This document shows, piece after piece, positions 25,661 through 35,049 of a stretch of 64,000 bases of DNA. Positions within the stretch are counted from its first letter, which is position 1. Every line of letters starts with the position of its first letter. The position numbers were made by a program, and so were the translations under genes. Source of the DNA: an uncultured Spirochaetales bacterium (GTDB taxonomy: Bacteria; Spirochaetota; Spirochaetia; Sphaerochaetales; Sphaerochaetaceae). The notes beneath the pieces are model-generated. The model saw nothing but the letters and a program-made list of their open reading frames with translations, had not been told where the DNA came from and searched no databases. Location of the stretch: assembly GCA_949289305.1 (NCBI GenBank), contig CASENB010000026.1:58558-122557 (forward strand). Reading direction: 5' to 3'.

Positions 25661-27272
25661 TTTCTCTCCTTCCTTTAAATCCCTCTCCTAAAAGAAACGC
25701 AATGAATGCGATGCATAGAAGTACAGAACCAAGTGCGCTTGCGCTTTGGTAATTATAGCTTCCAATAAGTCTGTAAATTTGAATAGGAAGGGTCTCTATC
25801 TTTCCTCCTGCTAAGGAAAGTGTTGCATTTACTTCCCCAAGGGAGAGTGCGAAAGAGAATATGAACGCTTTTCTTCTGTAACTTTTTAAAAGCGGTCTCT
25901 CTGTCTTTATATATGTCTCTAAATAGCCTTTCTTAAGTATGTAGGAAGAGTAGGCTATCTTTTCAGGTATTTCCTTTGCCCCAGGAAGCATCGTCCTGAT
26001 TGCAAATGGCAGTGATATGACAAGATGTGTTGCAAGAATTAAAAGATAATCAACGCCGATGGAATCGACGCCTATTCTAGATGATAGGAAATTGAATCCA
26101 AGGCCGAGCGTTACGCTTCCTGTTGCAAGCGGCAAGCTTGCAAAGATAGGCACGATCTTGCTCTTTGCTTTTACAGAATATATTGCAAGGCTTTCTGCTA
26201 GAAATGTTGATAAAACAGATGCGGCAGTTGCAATGATAAGGCTGTTTATAATAGATCTTATAAAAGAAGGAGAAGTGAAAATTGTACTCCAAGAAGATAG
26301 CGAGAAGTTTCCACTTCTGTCAAAAAATGAGCGGTATAGTATGCTAAGAAGCGGTGGAAGAATAAATAGCAGCAATACAATTACGAGAATAGAGGCAAGA
26401 AACTTTAGCTTTTTGCTTTTTATCTTTTTCAGTTCTCCGACCTTTCTTTCCAAGATTTCCTTTCTTCTTCCAAAAGATGATAGTAGAAGAGCAATCGTTG
26501 TAATTATGAAAGAGAATATTGCAAGAGCCGATGCTCCGCTATAGTCCCTCATTATATGGGCCCTGCGGTATATCTCGCTCTCGAGGGTGGAATACTCCGG
26601 GCTTCCTCCTAATACCATTACGATTGAAAAGGATGAGAAGCAGAAGAGGAAAATAATTACGAACGCATTTATAATTACGAACTTCAGCTTGGCGAGCGTT
26701 ATAAAGAAAAATGTCTTTATTCTTCCTTTTTTTAAACTGTAGCTTGCCTTCTCTTCCTCTTTTGCAAGGCTTGTCCAACCGTTTGTAATAAGATTGAATG
26801 CGACAGGAAAGTTCAGATATACGTGTGCCAATATTATTGCTTTAAAACTGTATAATATCCGGATAGGAGATTCGTTTAGATTCAAAACGTCTTTTAAAAG
26901 ATTGTTCAGCACTCCGCTGTTTCCGTAGAAAATAACAAAACCAAGGACTACAAGAATCGATGGGATTGTAAAAGAGAGAGCTGAGAGTGCAAGAGACGTC
27001 TTTCTAAAGAAGAAATCATAGTTCGAAAAAAATACCGCAAAAGGAATGGCTAGCAATACTGAAATTAGAGCTGAAAGCAGGCTTTCAATCAGTGTAAATC
27101 TTACAAGTCTATATGAATAAGGGCTTAGAAAGACCTCTTTTATGTCTTCTAAGCCGTTTGAAAATGCAAGTGAAAATGTAGAATAAAGCGGTAGGGCAAA
27201 AAGAAATGTTAAAATTAACAGCGCAGGAAGAGATAGCGCCCTATATATTCCAATTGCCCTAGACTTCTTCAA
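25647..27272 (-). CDS. thiP: Thiamine ABC transporter permease, two-domain
   Basis: 541 aa with about twelve TM segments and two copies of the binding-protein-dependent permease domain (coupling loops near SLAKEEEKASYSLKKG and PEKIAYSSYILKKG). The length matches ThiP-type fused permeases (about 536 aa). It overlaps the thiB stop by 4 bases and thiQ by 14, giving a tight thiBPQ order. It imports thiamine or its phosphates across the inner membrane. Confidence 0.88.
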   Translation of the reverse strand: MKKSRAIGIYRALSLPALLILTFLFALPLYSTFSLAFSNGLEDIKEVFLSPYSYRLVRFTLIESLLSALISVLLAIPFAVFFSNYDFFFRKTSLALSALSFTIPSILVVLGFVIFYGNSGVLNNLLKDVLNLNESPIRILYSFKAIILAHVYLNFPVAFNLITNGWTSLAKEEEKASYSLKKGRIKTFFFITLAKLKFVIINAFVIIFLFCFSSFSIVMVLGGSPEYSTLESEIYRRAHIMRDYSGASALAIFSFIITTIALLLSSFGRRKEILERKVGELKKIKSKKLKFLASILVIVLLLFILPPLLSILYRSFFDRSGNFSLSSWSTIFTSPSFIRSIINSLIIATAASVLSTFLAESLAIYSVKAKSKIVPIFASLPLATGSVTLGLGFNFLSSRIGVDSIGVDYLLILATHLVISLPFAIRTMLPGAKEIPEKIAYSSYILKKGYLETYIKTERPLLKSYRRKAFIFSFALSLGEVNATLSLAGGKIETLPIQIYRLIGSYNYQSASALGSVLLCIAFIAFLLGEGFKGRRENGIS

Positions 27273-28288
27273 TTTGTCATCACCTCAATCCAGTCGTTTA
27301 ATATGCTCTCAAGTTGATTTTCCACTACAAAGCTATCGCTTGTAAAGAGGATTTTCGGTTCTGGTGCGTATGAATATGCATCTGGAAGTTCTATTGAGCT
27401 GTTTACTGGGTACATGCTGTTAAGCACCGCGATGTCCTTTTGAGCATCTGTTAAAATGAAGTCAACGAATGTCTTTGCATCCTCTTTATTCTTGCTGTTT
27501 TTAAGAATTCCGATTCCTTCAATTGTCTCCTGATGGCCCTCTTCAAATATTACCGCCTGATATCTTGTAGTATCTTCATTTAATACATGGTAGACAGGAC
27601 TTGTCGTATAACTGATTACAAGAGGAGCTTCTCCTTCTGTAAATAGGCCGTATGCTGAAGACCACCCTTCTGCCATTGTAAGCATGTTGTCTCTCATTTG
27701 AGACCACCACTGAAGGTACTCATCCTCTCCAAACTGATTATACGTCCACATTAATAGACCAAGGCCGACACTGCTTGTTCTAGGATCAATTAAGATTACT
27801 TTGTCTTTGTAGATAGGATCTGCCAAATCCCAAAGTGATGTTGGAACAGGGATGTCGCTCTCTGTGTCGATTACGAATGAAAATACGCCGTAATCGAATG
27901 GAAGCAGTCTAAAGCTTGGATCAAATAGCAGATGCTCTGCCATAGTCTCGATTATAGGGCTTTCATACGGTTCTAGGATATCGGCTTCATAAGCGCTGTA
28001 TGCCATGTCGTCTGTTATTCCGATTACGACGTCTGCTGGGCATCTGTCGCCTTCCATAATGATTCTTGAAACCATTTCTCCCGCATCTCCGGCACTTACA
28101 AGGTTTACTTTTATTCCGGTTTTCTCTTCAAATGCAGGAATTACTACAGCACCTGGCCCCCAGTCTCCGCAAAACGCGTCGTATGCATAAACCGTAATCG
28201 TGTTTTCGCTATTCTGCTCTGTGGCACCCTCTGCAAACAGGGAAAATGCTAAGAGCATGGTAAGTAATAAAAGAAGTGTTTTTTTCAT
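27269..28288 (-). CDS. thiB: Thiamine-binding periplasmic protein
   Basis: 339 aa with a signal peptide (MKKTLLLLLTMLLAFSLFAEG). The mature part opens with ITVYAYDAFCGDWGPG, as in ThiB/TbpA solute-binding proteins, followed by VVIPAFEEKTGIKVN and VVIGITDDM. ATG follows GGAGG and lies about 50 bases downstream of a TPP riboswitch, which strongly supports thiamine specificity. It is first in a thiBPQ operon. Confidence 0.92.
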   Translation of the reverse strand: MKKTLLLLLTMLLAFSLFAEGATEQNSENTITVYAYDAFCGDWGPGAVVIPAFEEKTGIKVNLVSAGDAGEMVSRIIMEGDRCPADVVIGITDDMAYSAYEADILEPYESPIIETMAEHLLFDPSFRLLPFDYGVFSFVIDTESDIPVPTSLWDLADPIYKDKVILIDPRTSSVGLGLLMWTYNQFGEDEYLQWWSQMRDNMLTMAEGWSSAYGLFTEGEAPLVISYTTSPVYHVLNEDTTRYQAVIFEEGHQETIEGIGILKNSKNKEDAKTFVDFILTDAQKDIAVLNSMYPVNSSIELPDAYSYAPEPKILFTSDSFVVENQLESILNDWIEVMTN

Positions 28289-28334
28289 TTATCCTCCAAA
28301 AAATATGCTCTGGGGATAGTTTTGCCATTGCTGA

Positions 28335-28405
28335 GTGCTTCCTACGCTGGTATTATCCAGATCAGGTTCACGGGTATAATCTCAGGCATTCGCCACCCCG
28401 GGCAT
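28335..28405 (-). promoter_or_regulatory. TPP (THI-box) riboswitch
   Basis: On the minus strand the core elements read in order: CCGGGGTGGCG, CTGAGA, ACCCGTGAACCTGATCTGG, and TAATACCAGCGTAGGAAG. These are the TPP aptamer landmarks (CUGAGA and ACCUGAUCUGGAUAAUACCAGCGUAGG-type). The expression platform between the aptamer and the thiB RBS contains ATCCCC, which could pair with the GGGG of P1. No clear terminator is visible, so translational control is likely. Confidence 0.95.
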
Positions 28406-28475
28406 TTATTACGCTAAAAAAAATCTTTTATCTCGTCAAGCTGTAATTTAATTTGCTTTGTTTTATTATTAAAGT

Positions 28476-29804
28476 ATGAAAAATATTGTTAGAGCTGAAA
28501 GAGTTAATGAGTTTGAAGCGAAAATGCGATCTCGATACGGTCTGAAAAGCATTGATTTGATTAATAATGCAGCACTCTGTGCATTCGATGTTATAAAAGA
28601 CAGGGTGGAAAATAAGTCCGTATTAATTTTGGTGGGAAAGGGCAATAACGGTTCTGATGGACTTTCATTGTTTTTCTTATTAAAAAAACACTCGGCAAAT
28701 GTTAAGGTTTATCTTTATGGAGAAGGAAAGAGTGTAGAAAATAAATCTTTTAGACTTATGTTAAATGAAGACGACATAACGAATGAGCTTTCAGGGTACG
28801 ATGTATATATAGACAGCCTTGTCGGTTCTTCTTTTTCAGGTGCAATAAGAGATGATTTAAAAGAAATTCTCGATACGGTTAATAGCTTTAACGCAGATAA
28901 AATCGCAGTTGACGTACCATCATGTTATTATTTCAATGCAGATTTGACAGTTACTTTCACTTTCTACAAGCTTGAGCAGTTTCGCCTTCCTTATAGCTCT
29001 GGCCATATAGTTTTATGCAATCCCGGATTTCCGCCAGATGAGATTGAAAGCTTTAATGAGGATGCGTTTCTTTTAGAGGATTCTGACTATAAAGCGAAGA
29101 AGCTGAAAGACACGGACTATAAGAACAAAAGGGGACATCTTTTGATAATTGCAGGATCTGAAAAATACAAAGGGGCTGCAATTCTTTCTTCTAAGGCAGC
29201 TTTTCATGCGGGATGCGGCCTTGTCAGTTTGAAAAGCGATGCGCTAAAAGACGTACAGTATTATTATCCGAGCGTCATTCTAAATAATGGAGATATCGAT
29301 TTTGACAGATATGATGCGCTTTTAGCAGGACCTGGACTTGCAGAAAATGCCGATAGATCGTATTTGAGCTTTCATAAATCTATGGTTCTTGATGCCGATG
29401 CTCTTTCCACTATAGAAAAGGGCGATAATTTCAATTTTAATGCCATACTTACACCTCATCTTGGAGAGTCGAAAAGGCTTTCAGAAAAATTAGGATGCAA
29501 TGACACTGCAAAAGACATTGCAAAAGAAGTGCGTGCGATAGTTGTTAAGAAGTCTGCGATTGTTGAAATATCAGATGGAATCAGAACTTTCTATTATTTA
29601 GGGCTCAATCCGAGTCTAGGAGTTGCAGGAAGCGGCGATGTGCTCTCAGGAATTATAGCTGCATTGCTTTCTTCTGGCATGGAGAGTGCAGATGCCGCTA
29701 TTAACGGAGTGCTTCTACACCAGATATCAGGAAAGAAGCTGAGGGCGAAGCTTGGATTCTACGACTCTATGGATTTAATTTATGAGATAGGAAGAAACAG
29801 ATGA
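28476..29804 (+). CDS. nnr: Bifunctional NAD(P)HX epimerase / dehydratase
   Basis: 442 aa, somewhat shorter than the usual fused form (about 490-500). The N-terminal YjeF_N domain carries LILVGKGNNGSDGLSL and VDVPS. The C-terminal dehydratase carries HLLIIAGSEKYKGAA, LTPHLGESKRL and GVAGSGDVLSGIIAALL. It repairs hydrated NADH/NADPH. No Shine-Dalgarno is present; TATTAT sits 6 bases before ATG, suggesting a leaderless transcript. It overlaps the next gene by 4 bases. Confidence 0.9.
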   Translation: MKNIVRAERVNEFEAKMRSRYGLKSIDLINNAALCAFDVIKDRVENKSVLILVGKGNNGSDGLSLFFLLKKHSANVKVYLYGEGKSVENKSFRLMLNEDDITNELSGYDVYIDSLVGSSFSGAIRDDLKEILDTVNSFNADKIAVDVPSCYYFNADLTVTFTFYKLEQFRLPYSSGHIVLCNPGFPPDEIESFNEDAFLLEDSDYKAKKLKDTDYKNKRGHLLIIAGSEKYKGAAILSSKAAFHAGCGLVSLKSDALKDVQYYYPSVILNNGDIDFDRYDALLAGPGLAENADRSYLSFHKSMVLDADALSTIEKGDNFNFNAILTPHLGESKRLSEKLGCNDTAKDIAKEVRAIVVKKSAIVEISDGIRTFYYLGLNPSLGVAGSGDVLSGIIAALLSSGMESADAAINGVLLHQISGKKLRAKLGFYDSMDLIYEIGRNR

Positions 29805-30196
29805 TACAGCTTTATCCATTATCCTTATTTATTATGTTCTTTTCAGCGCTCTTTTCCTTTTTGGAGGTCTATAAGGCGGAACTCTCATTCCTTTTGCGCT
29901 TTAAAAGAGCTCTTGAGAAAAATGAGAGGATAAAGAACATATTATTTATTGTTTTTTTACTTACGTTTGTTTTGATGCTTTTTTTCCCTATTTCTCCCGG
30001 CCCTGTTATATTAGGGGACTTCTTGCCTTCCTTTGCCGTGTTTTATAGCGCACTTATCCTGAAAGTAAAGAAAGAAGATATAAAAGATGATGTTGTAACC
30101 GATGATGTGTTTAAAAGCAAATATTTTAAGAAGGGCGTGTTTTTTTCTGCATCTTTCGTCCTTCATTTTGTTTTTCCAAGTTTCATAATTCTTTAG
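29801..30196 (+). CDS. Small hypothetical membrane protein
   Basis: 131 aa with three to four predicted TM segments (about 5-23, 45-62, 70-88, 112-130) and a short charged loop (EDIKDDVVTDD). No family is recognised. It overlaps the nnr stop by 4 bases and precedes the Nudix gene by 8, so it is part of one operon. Confidence 0.6.
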   Translation: MIQLYPLSLFIMFFSALFSFLEVYKAELSFLLRFKRALEKNERIKNILFIVFLLTFVLMLFFPISPGPVILGDFLPSFAVFYSALILKVKKEDIKDDVVTDDVFKSKYFKKGVFFSASFVLHFVFPSFIIL

Positions 30197-30204
30197 GAGG
30201 GGAT

Positions 30205-30600
30205 ATGAAAGAGAGAATTACGACTGCGGGTATTTTTATTAAAAACAACAAGGTTCTTGTCGCAAAGAGAAAAGAGGAAGGCGTGATAGGCGGAAAGTGG
30301 GAGTTCCCTGGAGGTAAGAACAGGTATGGAGAGAGCGTAGGGGAAACGCTTAAAAGAGAATTTCAGGAAGAGCTTGGAGTATCTGTATCCCCAGGGGATA
30401 CGATAATGTCTTTTGATTTCATTAATAAAGAGACTTTATACCATCAGAAAGCTGTTCTTATTGATAGTGTGGAAGGGGAGTTTGTTTTGAAGTTTCATAG
30501 CGAGATTAAAATGTGTGATAAAGAGGAACTCTTATCTTTGGATTTTGCTGATTCTGATCGCCGAATGGCCGTCTTTCTAGTTGAAAATAAATTGCTTTAG
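30205..30600 (+). CDS. Nudix hydrolase, MutT-like
   Basis: 131 aa. The Nudix box is complete: GGKNRYGESVGETLKREFQEELGV (key residues G, E, REF, EE, G) near residues 37-60. The start ITTAGIFIKNNKVLVAKRKE and the WEFPGGK motif are typical of 8-oxo-dGTP/dCTP-type pyrophosphatases such as MutT. The RBS AGGAGGGG is strong. Its neighbour nnr is also a metabolite-repair enzyme. Confidence 0.88.
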   Translation: MKERITTAGIFIKNNKVLVAKRKEEGVIGGKWEFPGGKNRYGESVGETLKREFQEELGVSVSPGDTIMSFDFINKETLYHQKAVLIDSVEGEFVLKFHSEIKMCDKEELLSLDFADSDRRMAVFLVENKLL

Positions 30601-30637
30601 TTCTATCTTTTCAGATAACAAGTTCGGAGGAAAGATT

Positions 30638-31663
30638 ATGGAGAAAAAGAACTTAGACTGGAAAAGCCTCAGCTTTGGCTATGTAAAGACTGATTACAGA
30701 TTCGTTGCGCATTATAAGAACGGATCGTGGGATGAAGGAAAAATCACAGAGGATGCAAATGTAACTATGAGCGAATGTGCTGGTGTTATTCAGTATGCTC
30801 AAACTTGTTTTGAAGGACTTAAGGCATACGAAACAAAAGATGGAAGGATTGTTACATTCCGCCCTGATTTGAACGCAGAGAGAATGATTAACTCTGCAAG
30901 AAGGCTTATGATGCCTGAAGTAAGTAAGCAGATGTTTTTAAAGGCTATAGATGAGGTGGTAAAAGCTAATGCAGCCTGGGTTCCTCCATATGGAACTGGT
31001 GCTACACTCTATTTAAGGCCATGTCTATTCGGATGCGGTCCTGTAATTGGAGTCGCACCTGCTCCCGAGTACGAATTCAGGGTATTTGCAACTCCTGTCG
31101 GCCCTTATTTTAAAGGAGGAATAAAGCCAATCAGGCTTCTTTTAAGCCAATACGACAGAGCCGCTCCTCATGGAACTGGAGATATCAAGGCAGGTCTTAA
31201 TTACGCTATGAGTCTTTATGCTGGACACGTTGCACATGAGAAGGGTTATTCAGAGAATATGTATTTGGATGCTGCAACAAGAACAAATGTTGAAGAGACT
31301 GGCGGAGCAAACTTCCTGTTCGTTACAAAAGATGGAACTGTTGTAACTCCTAAGAGCAATACTATCCTTCCTTCAATTACAAGAAGGAGCCTCGTATATA
31401 TAGCAGAACATATCCTTGGTCTGAAGGTTGAAGAGAGGGTTGTGCCTTTTGAAGAGGTTAAGGAATTTAGCGAAGCAGCTCTTTGCGGAACTGCAGCTGT
31501 TATAAGCCCTGTATGTGCAATAGACTATGAAGGAGGTACAATTAATATTCCTTCAGGAGACAAAGAGATGGGTCCAGTTACTAAAAAGCTTAGAGAGACT
31601 ATCGTGGGCATTCAAGAAGGAGAGATTGAAGCTCCTGAGGGCTGGATCAGAGAGATTTGCTAA
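30638..31663 (+). CDS. ilvE: Branched-chain amino acid aminotransferase
   Basis: 341 aa PLP fold-type IV aminotransferase. ATG 30638 follows CGGAGGAAAGATT; in-frame upstream codons overlap the Nudix gene and lack an RBS. Motifs include FEGLKAYE, RPCLFGCGPVIGVAPAPEY, GTGDIKAGLNYA with the PLP Lys, and EETGGANFLF. Its type and length match IlvE/BCAT. It interconverts Leu/Ile/Val and their keto acids. A terminator-like hairpin follows. Confidence 0.92.
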   Translation: MEKKNLDWKSLSFGYVKTDYRFVAHYKNGSWDEGKITEDANVTMSECAGVIQYAQTCFEGLKAYETKDGRIVTFRPDLNAERMINSARRLMMPEVSKQMFLKAIDEVVKANAAWVPPYGTGATLYLRPCLFGCGPVIGVAPAPEYEFRVFATPVGPYFKGGIKPIRLLLSQYDRAAPHGTGDIKAGLNYAMSLYAGHVAHEKGYSENMYLDAATRTNVEETGGANFLFVTKDGTVVTPKSNTILPSITRRSLVYIAEHILGLKVEERVVPFEEVKEFSEAALCGTAAVISPVCAIDYEGGTINIPSGDKEMGPVTKKLRETIVGIQEGEIEAPEGWIREIC

Positions 31664-31671
31664 AATTGGAT

Positions 31672-31694
31672 ATAGGCCGTTATCGACGGCCTAT
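31672..31694 (+). terminator. Hairpin terminator after ilvE
   Basis: ATAGGCCGT-TATCG-ACGGCCTAT is a perfect 9-bp stem just after the ilvE stop. The following tract CATTTTGCCTTTT is only partly T-rich, so termination may be weak. Confidence 0.7.
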
Positions 31695-31849
31695 CATTTT
31701 GCCTTTTCATAGTCAAAATCATATTCAAGAAATATTTTTTTCATTTTCTTTCCAAAAATTTTGAACAAAACGCGACTTTTTCTCCTTAGATATATAGAAG
31801 GAATAAAAAGGCCTGGGTCTTGTCCTTCGTATCAAAAAGGAGGATCTGT

Positions 31850-32705
31850 ATGAATAGAGAAGAAAAAGATCCTAAGAAGAGGAGGAAGGAGGACGAGTTC
31901 GTAGAGAGCGTAATGAGCTCCAACTTCATGGAGGACAGCGCATTCAAGTTCATCACATCCGTCGAAAGAGAGAACGGCTATCCAGTCGCATCCTACATCC
32001 TTAAGACGCTAGGATTTGAGTTCGACAGCATAGAGAATGTCGAAGTCGAGAAGGAATACGTCAGCCTATGGGCTAAATCTATAAGGCCAGATGTGACTGT
32101 AAGGACGAACAGCATATTAGTGACGCTAGACATGCAGAACGAAAAGGAGGCGGACCTAGCAGACAGGGTAATGGAGTATGCGATCTCAGTAGCGCTCTCT
32201 TCCTCTGGGAAGGGAGAGAGGTACAGGATGCTGAGTCAGAAGACTTGGGTTGTCTTCTTATGCGACTTCGATCTTTTCGGGGGGAGGAGAAGTGGTTTAT
32301 ACTTTCCAAATGGGAGGCAAGGACTTTGAGAAGCATTTCAAAGGCTTCGAGATGGGAATAAAGATAGTCAACCTAAGGGCGGCAAGAGGGCTTGAAGGAG
32401 ACGAGCTTGGAGTGCTTGCAAGGGATCTGCACGAAAATGATCCTTACAAGATGGAGAGCGATACATTTAAGTATGCGGCTAAAAATTACAAGCTGAAAGA
32501 AGAAGGGAGGAATAAGATGAGCAGCGAAGCAAGAAAGATATACGAAGAGGGAATGAAAGAGGTCAAAAAAGAAGCCCTAAGAGAAAGAAGCATTGAAGTT
32601 GCAAAGGATATGCTAAAATCCAAAGAATTCTCTTATGAGCAGGTTGCAAAGATATCTCGTCTTAGCATGGCTGAAGTTAAACAGCTAGCAGTAAGTTATT
32701 CTTAG
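31850..32705 (+). pseudogene. Rpn-type PD-(D/E)XK nuclease/transposase, frameshifted
   Basis: ATG 31850 follows AAGGAGG. The reading frame runs as MNREEKDPKKRRK... to FLCDFDLFGG, then must shift at a run of six G (about 32279-32284). It continues as GGEVVYTFQMGGKDFEKHFKG... to AVSYS. Joined, this gives a complete Rpn/PDDEXK_2 protein of about 285 aa, including the C-terminal EGMKEVKKEALRERSIEVAKDML segment typical of the family. One G fewer would restore the frame. It may be a pseudogene, a phase-variable gene or a sequencing error in a homopolymer. Confidence 0.75.
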
Positions 32706-32710
32706 TATTT

Positions 32711-32745
32711 AAGCGCTAGGGAATCATGATTCTGCTAGTGCTTTT
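32711..32745 (+). terminator. Terminator after the Rpn gene
   Basis: AAGCGCTAG pairs with CTAGTGCTT around an inner GAATCATGATTC palindrome, followed by TTTT. It overlaps the first bases of the convergent amidase stop. Confidence 0.7.
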
Positions 32746-33625
32746 ACGGTCTATAATCCTCTCTTATAAAAAGACTCTCTTTCTCTTCTTTTGTCAGAAG
32801 CGAGTATTTTTTAGGTCTGCGATATGAATTCCCCTGACATTCTGTCGCTCTATAAAGGCGTAGCGATTCTATATCTATTGATCCGACATAAATGCCTTCT
32901 TTTTCCCCTGCCTTTAAGACGCACATGTCTCTTGATTCATCTTTGTTCATTTCGTAGGCAATGCCGTCGAAAATAGTAGAGCCTCCATTGCAACCTTCCA
33001 CAGTATTTGGATAGTTGCATGTTGCTATTGCAAGCATATTCTCATATGCCCTAGATCTGAGCTGAGATAGTCTGTTTATTTCCATAGGACACGCATTAGG
33101 GGTTAATATAAGCTCAGCGCCTTTGATCATTAGTATTCTCGCACTTTCAGGGAATTCTCTGTCGTAACATATCATGGCGCCGACTTTTATCTTGCCTTTT
33201 GCTGTGTCTAATGTGCTTACATAGAATTCATCTCCCTGAGAGAGATTTCTTTCTGCGCTGAAATCACAAGTATGAACTTTCGAATAGGAGAGCACTTTTT
33301 CTCCTTTTCGATCAAAAAGAATTAACGAGTTCTTAGGTTTTTCGTCTGTCTTTTCTAGAAGTGTGATTGCTATTGCCATTTCGAGATTGGCTGCTTCCCT
33401 TTTAAAGGCTTTGACAAAGTCACTGGTGCTTTCTACAGCTTTTTTTGTCCAATCTTTTTCTGAAACGTTAAATATGTTGTACCCGATACTCCACATTTCA
33501 GGAAAAAGAGCGATATCGGAACCTTGTAGTTTTGCTTTTCTGCAAAATTCTATGCCTTTATATAGGTTTTCTTCGACTGTTTTCTCAGGAGTTGCTTGTA
33601 ATAATGCGATTTTTAAATCTTTCAT
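32744..33625 (-). CDS. Carbon-nitrogen hydrolase (nitrilase superfamily)
   Basis: 293 aa with the catalytic triad Glu43 (FPEMW), Lys116 (YSKVH) and Cys153 (ICYDREFPE). The style matches amidases such as N-carbamoylputrescine or omega-amidase-like enzymes; the exact substrate cannot be called. The RBS is weak (purine-rich AAAGAAA). It stands alone between the Rpn gene and glgC on the minus strand. Confidence 0.85.
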   Translation of the reverse strand: MKDLKIALLQATPEKTVEENLYKGIEFCRKAKLQGSDIALFPEMWSIGYNIFNVSEKDWTKKAVESTSDFVKAFKREAANLEMAIAITLLEKTDEKPKNSLILFDRKGEKVLSYSKVHTCDFSAERNLSQGDEFYVSTLDTAKGKIKVGAMICYDREFPESARILMIKGAELILTPNACPMEINRLSQLRSRAYENMLAIATCNYPNTVEGCNGGSTIFDGIAYEMNKDESRDMCVLKAGEKEGIYVGSIDIESLRLYRATECQGNSYRRPKKYSLLTKEEKESLFIREDYRP

Positions 33626-33689
33626 TTTCTTTTTTTTGAATTAATGTAAATAGCTTTAAAATTATCAGCTTAAAATAGGGGAGCAATAG

Positions 33690-33721
33690 AAAAAATATAG
33701 GGCATTTAAACGTGCCCTATA
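33690..33721 (-). terminator. Terminator after glgC
   Basis: Minus strand: TATAGGGCA-CGTTTAAA-TGCCCTATA with a 9-bp stem, then TTTTTTC. Confidence 0.85.
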
Positions 33722-33743
33722 TTTAAGAAATATTTATTATTTT

Positions 33744-35039
33744 TTAAATTACTGTTCCATCAGGAATTACTGCATTCTTGTTGATTACGATAATTCCGTC
33801 ATGTACTGAGTACATCTCGAAGTCTCCCTCAGGGCGGTCTATGTTATCGATACCGATTCTGCAGTTAGCTCCGATTCTAACGTTCTGATCGATAATCGCT
33901 TTCTTAATGATTGTAGCCCTTCCGATTCCGATATTAGGAATTCCCTTCTTAGCATTTTCTGCTTTTTCTTCTTCCGTTTCATAGTGGCTAGCTCCCATGC
34001 AATATACGCCGTCAAGGCTTGCGCCAGCTTCTATGAAAGTACGAACACCGATAATCGAATTAACGATGTATGCGTTTGTAATGATGCTTCCTTCACTTGT
34101 AAGGGAGCAGCTGATATTACAGAAGTTTGCTTTTGTTGCAGGAAGGTGTCTTCTGTGCGTGTAGATAGGCATGTCTTCGTCATAGAAGTTGAATGCAGGC
34201 TTTTCAGATGCGAGATTCAAGTTCGTCTCATAGAATGCCTTGATAGTTCCGATATCTTCCCAGAAACCGTCGAATAAGTATGCAGCAACAGGTCTCGTCT
34301 TGATAATCTCAGGAATGATCTCCTTTCCGAAGTCAGTCTTATCATTATTAAGAGCCTGTTCCATTGCTTTTGCTGTGAAGATATAGATACCCATTGATGC
34401 AAGATATTCGTTCTTATCTGTTACTTTCTGATTTAGCTGATCCTTCATCAGTTTTTCTGGTACCTTGTATTCGGAGATGTCCATATCCTTTGCTGGCTTT
34501 TCATAGAACTTTTTAATCATGCCTTCTTCATCAGCCCCAATGATTCCAAGTCCTGTAGCCTCAGCCCTGCTAATTGGCTTTGCAGCGATTGTAAGCTCTG
34601 CGCCACTGTCTATATGTCGTTTTAGCATCTCCCTGAAATCCATTCTGTATAACTGGTCTCCAGATAGAATTACATAGTAGTCCGCATTCTGATCTGAGAA
34701 GTGTTTCAGATTCTTTCTAACGGCATCAGCTGTTCCCTGATACCAGCTTTCTGATGTGTATGTCTGCTCTGCTGCCAGAATCTCTACGAAACCGTTTGAG
34801 AACTGGTCGAAGTTGTATGTGCTTGCAATGTGGTTGTGAAGGCTTGCCGTATTGAATTGTGTCAAAACGTAAATCTTCTTCATATTGCTGTTGATACAGT
34901 TTGAGATAGGAATATCGACAAGGCGATATTTTCCAGCAAACGGTACTGCTGGCTTACTTCTGTCCATTGTGAGAGGGTATAACCTCGTACCCCTTCCACC
35001 GCCTAGAACGATGGCAACTACATTATTGCCTTTCTTCAT
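33744..35039 (-). CDS. glgC: Glucose-1-phosphate adenylyltransferase
   Basis: 431 aa from ATG 35039 (RBS GGAGGATAAT). The nucleotidyltransferase signature VLGGGRGTRLYPLT is at about 12-25, KPAVPFAGKYRLVDIPISNC follows, and the product-site loop STYNFDQFSNGFVEILAAEQ is present. The C-terminal left-handed beta-helix with hexapeptide-like repeats is intact. It makes ADP-glucose for glycogen. It starts 10 bases after the glgA stop in a glgA-glgC operon. Confidence 0.95.
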   Translation of the reverse strand: MKKGNNVVAIVLGGGRGTRLYPLTMDRSKPAVPFAGKYRLVDIPISNCINSNMKKIYVLTQFNTASLHNHIASTYNFDQFSNGFVEILAAEQTYTSESWYQGTADAVRKNLKHFSDQNADYYVILSGDQLYRMDFREMLKRHIDSGAELTIAAKPISRAEATGLGIIGADEEGMIKKFYEKPAKDMDISEYKVPEKLMKDQLNQKVTDKNEYLASMGIYIFTAKAMEQALNNDKTDFGKEIIPEIIKTRPVAAYLFDGFWEDIGTIKAFYETNLNLASEKPAFNFYDEDMPIYTHRRHLPATKANFCNISCSLTSEGSIITNAYIVNSIIGVRTFIEAGASLDGVYCMGASHYETEEEKAENAKKGIPNIGIGRATIIKKAIIDQNVRIGANCRIGIDNIDRPEGDFEMYSVHDGIIVINKNAVIPDGTVI

Positions 35040-35049
35040 ATTATCCTCC

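Noticed and set aside
31793..31810. An 18-base string identical to 60353-60370
   Set aside because: AT-rich, one copy is inside GH2 coding sequence, no inverted ends or other repeat context; probably chance.
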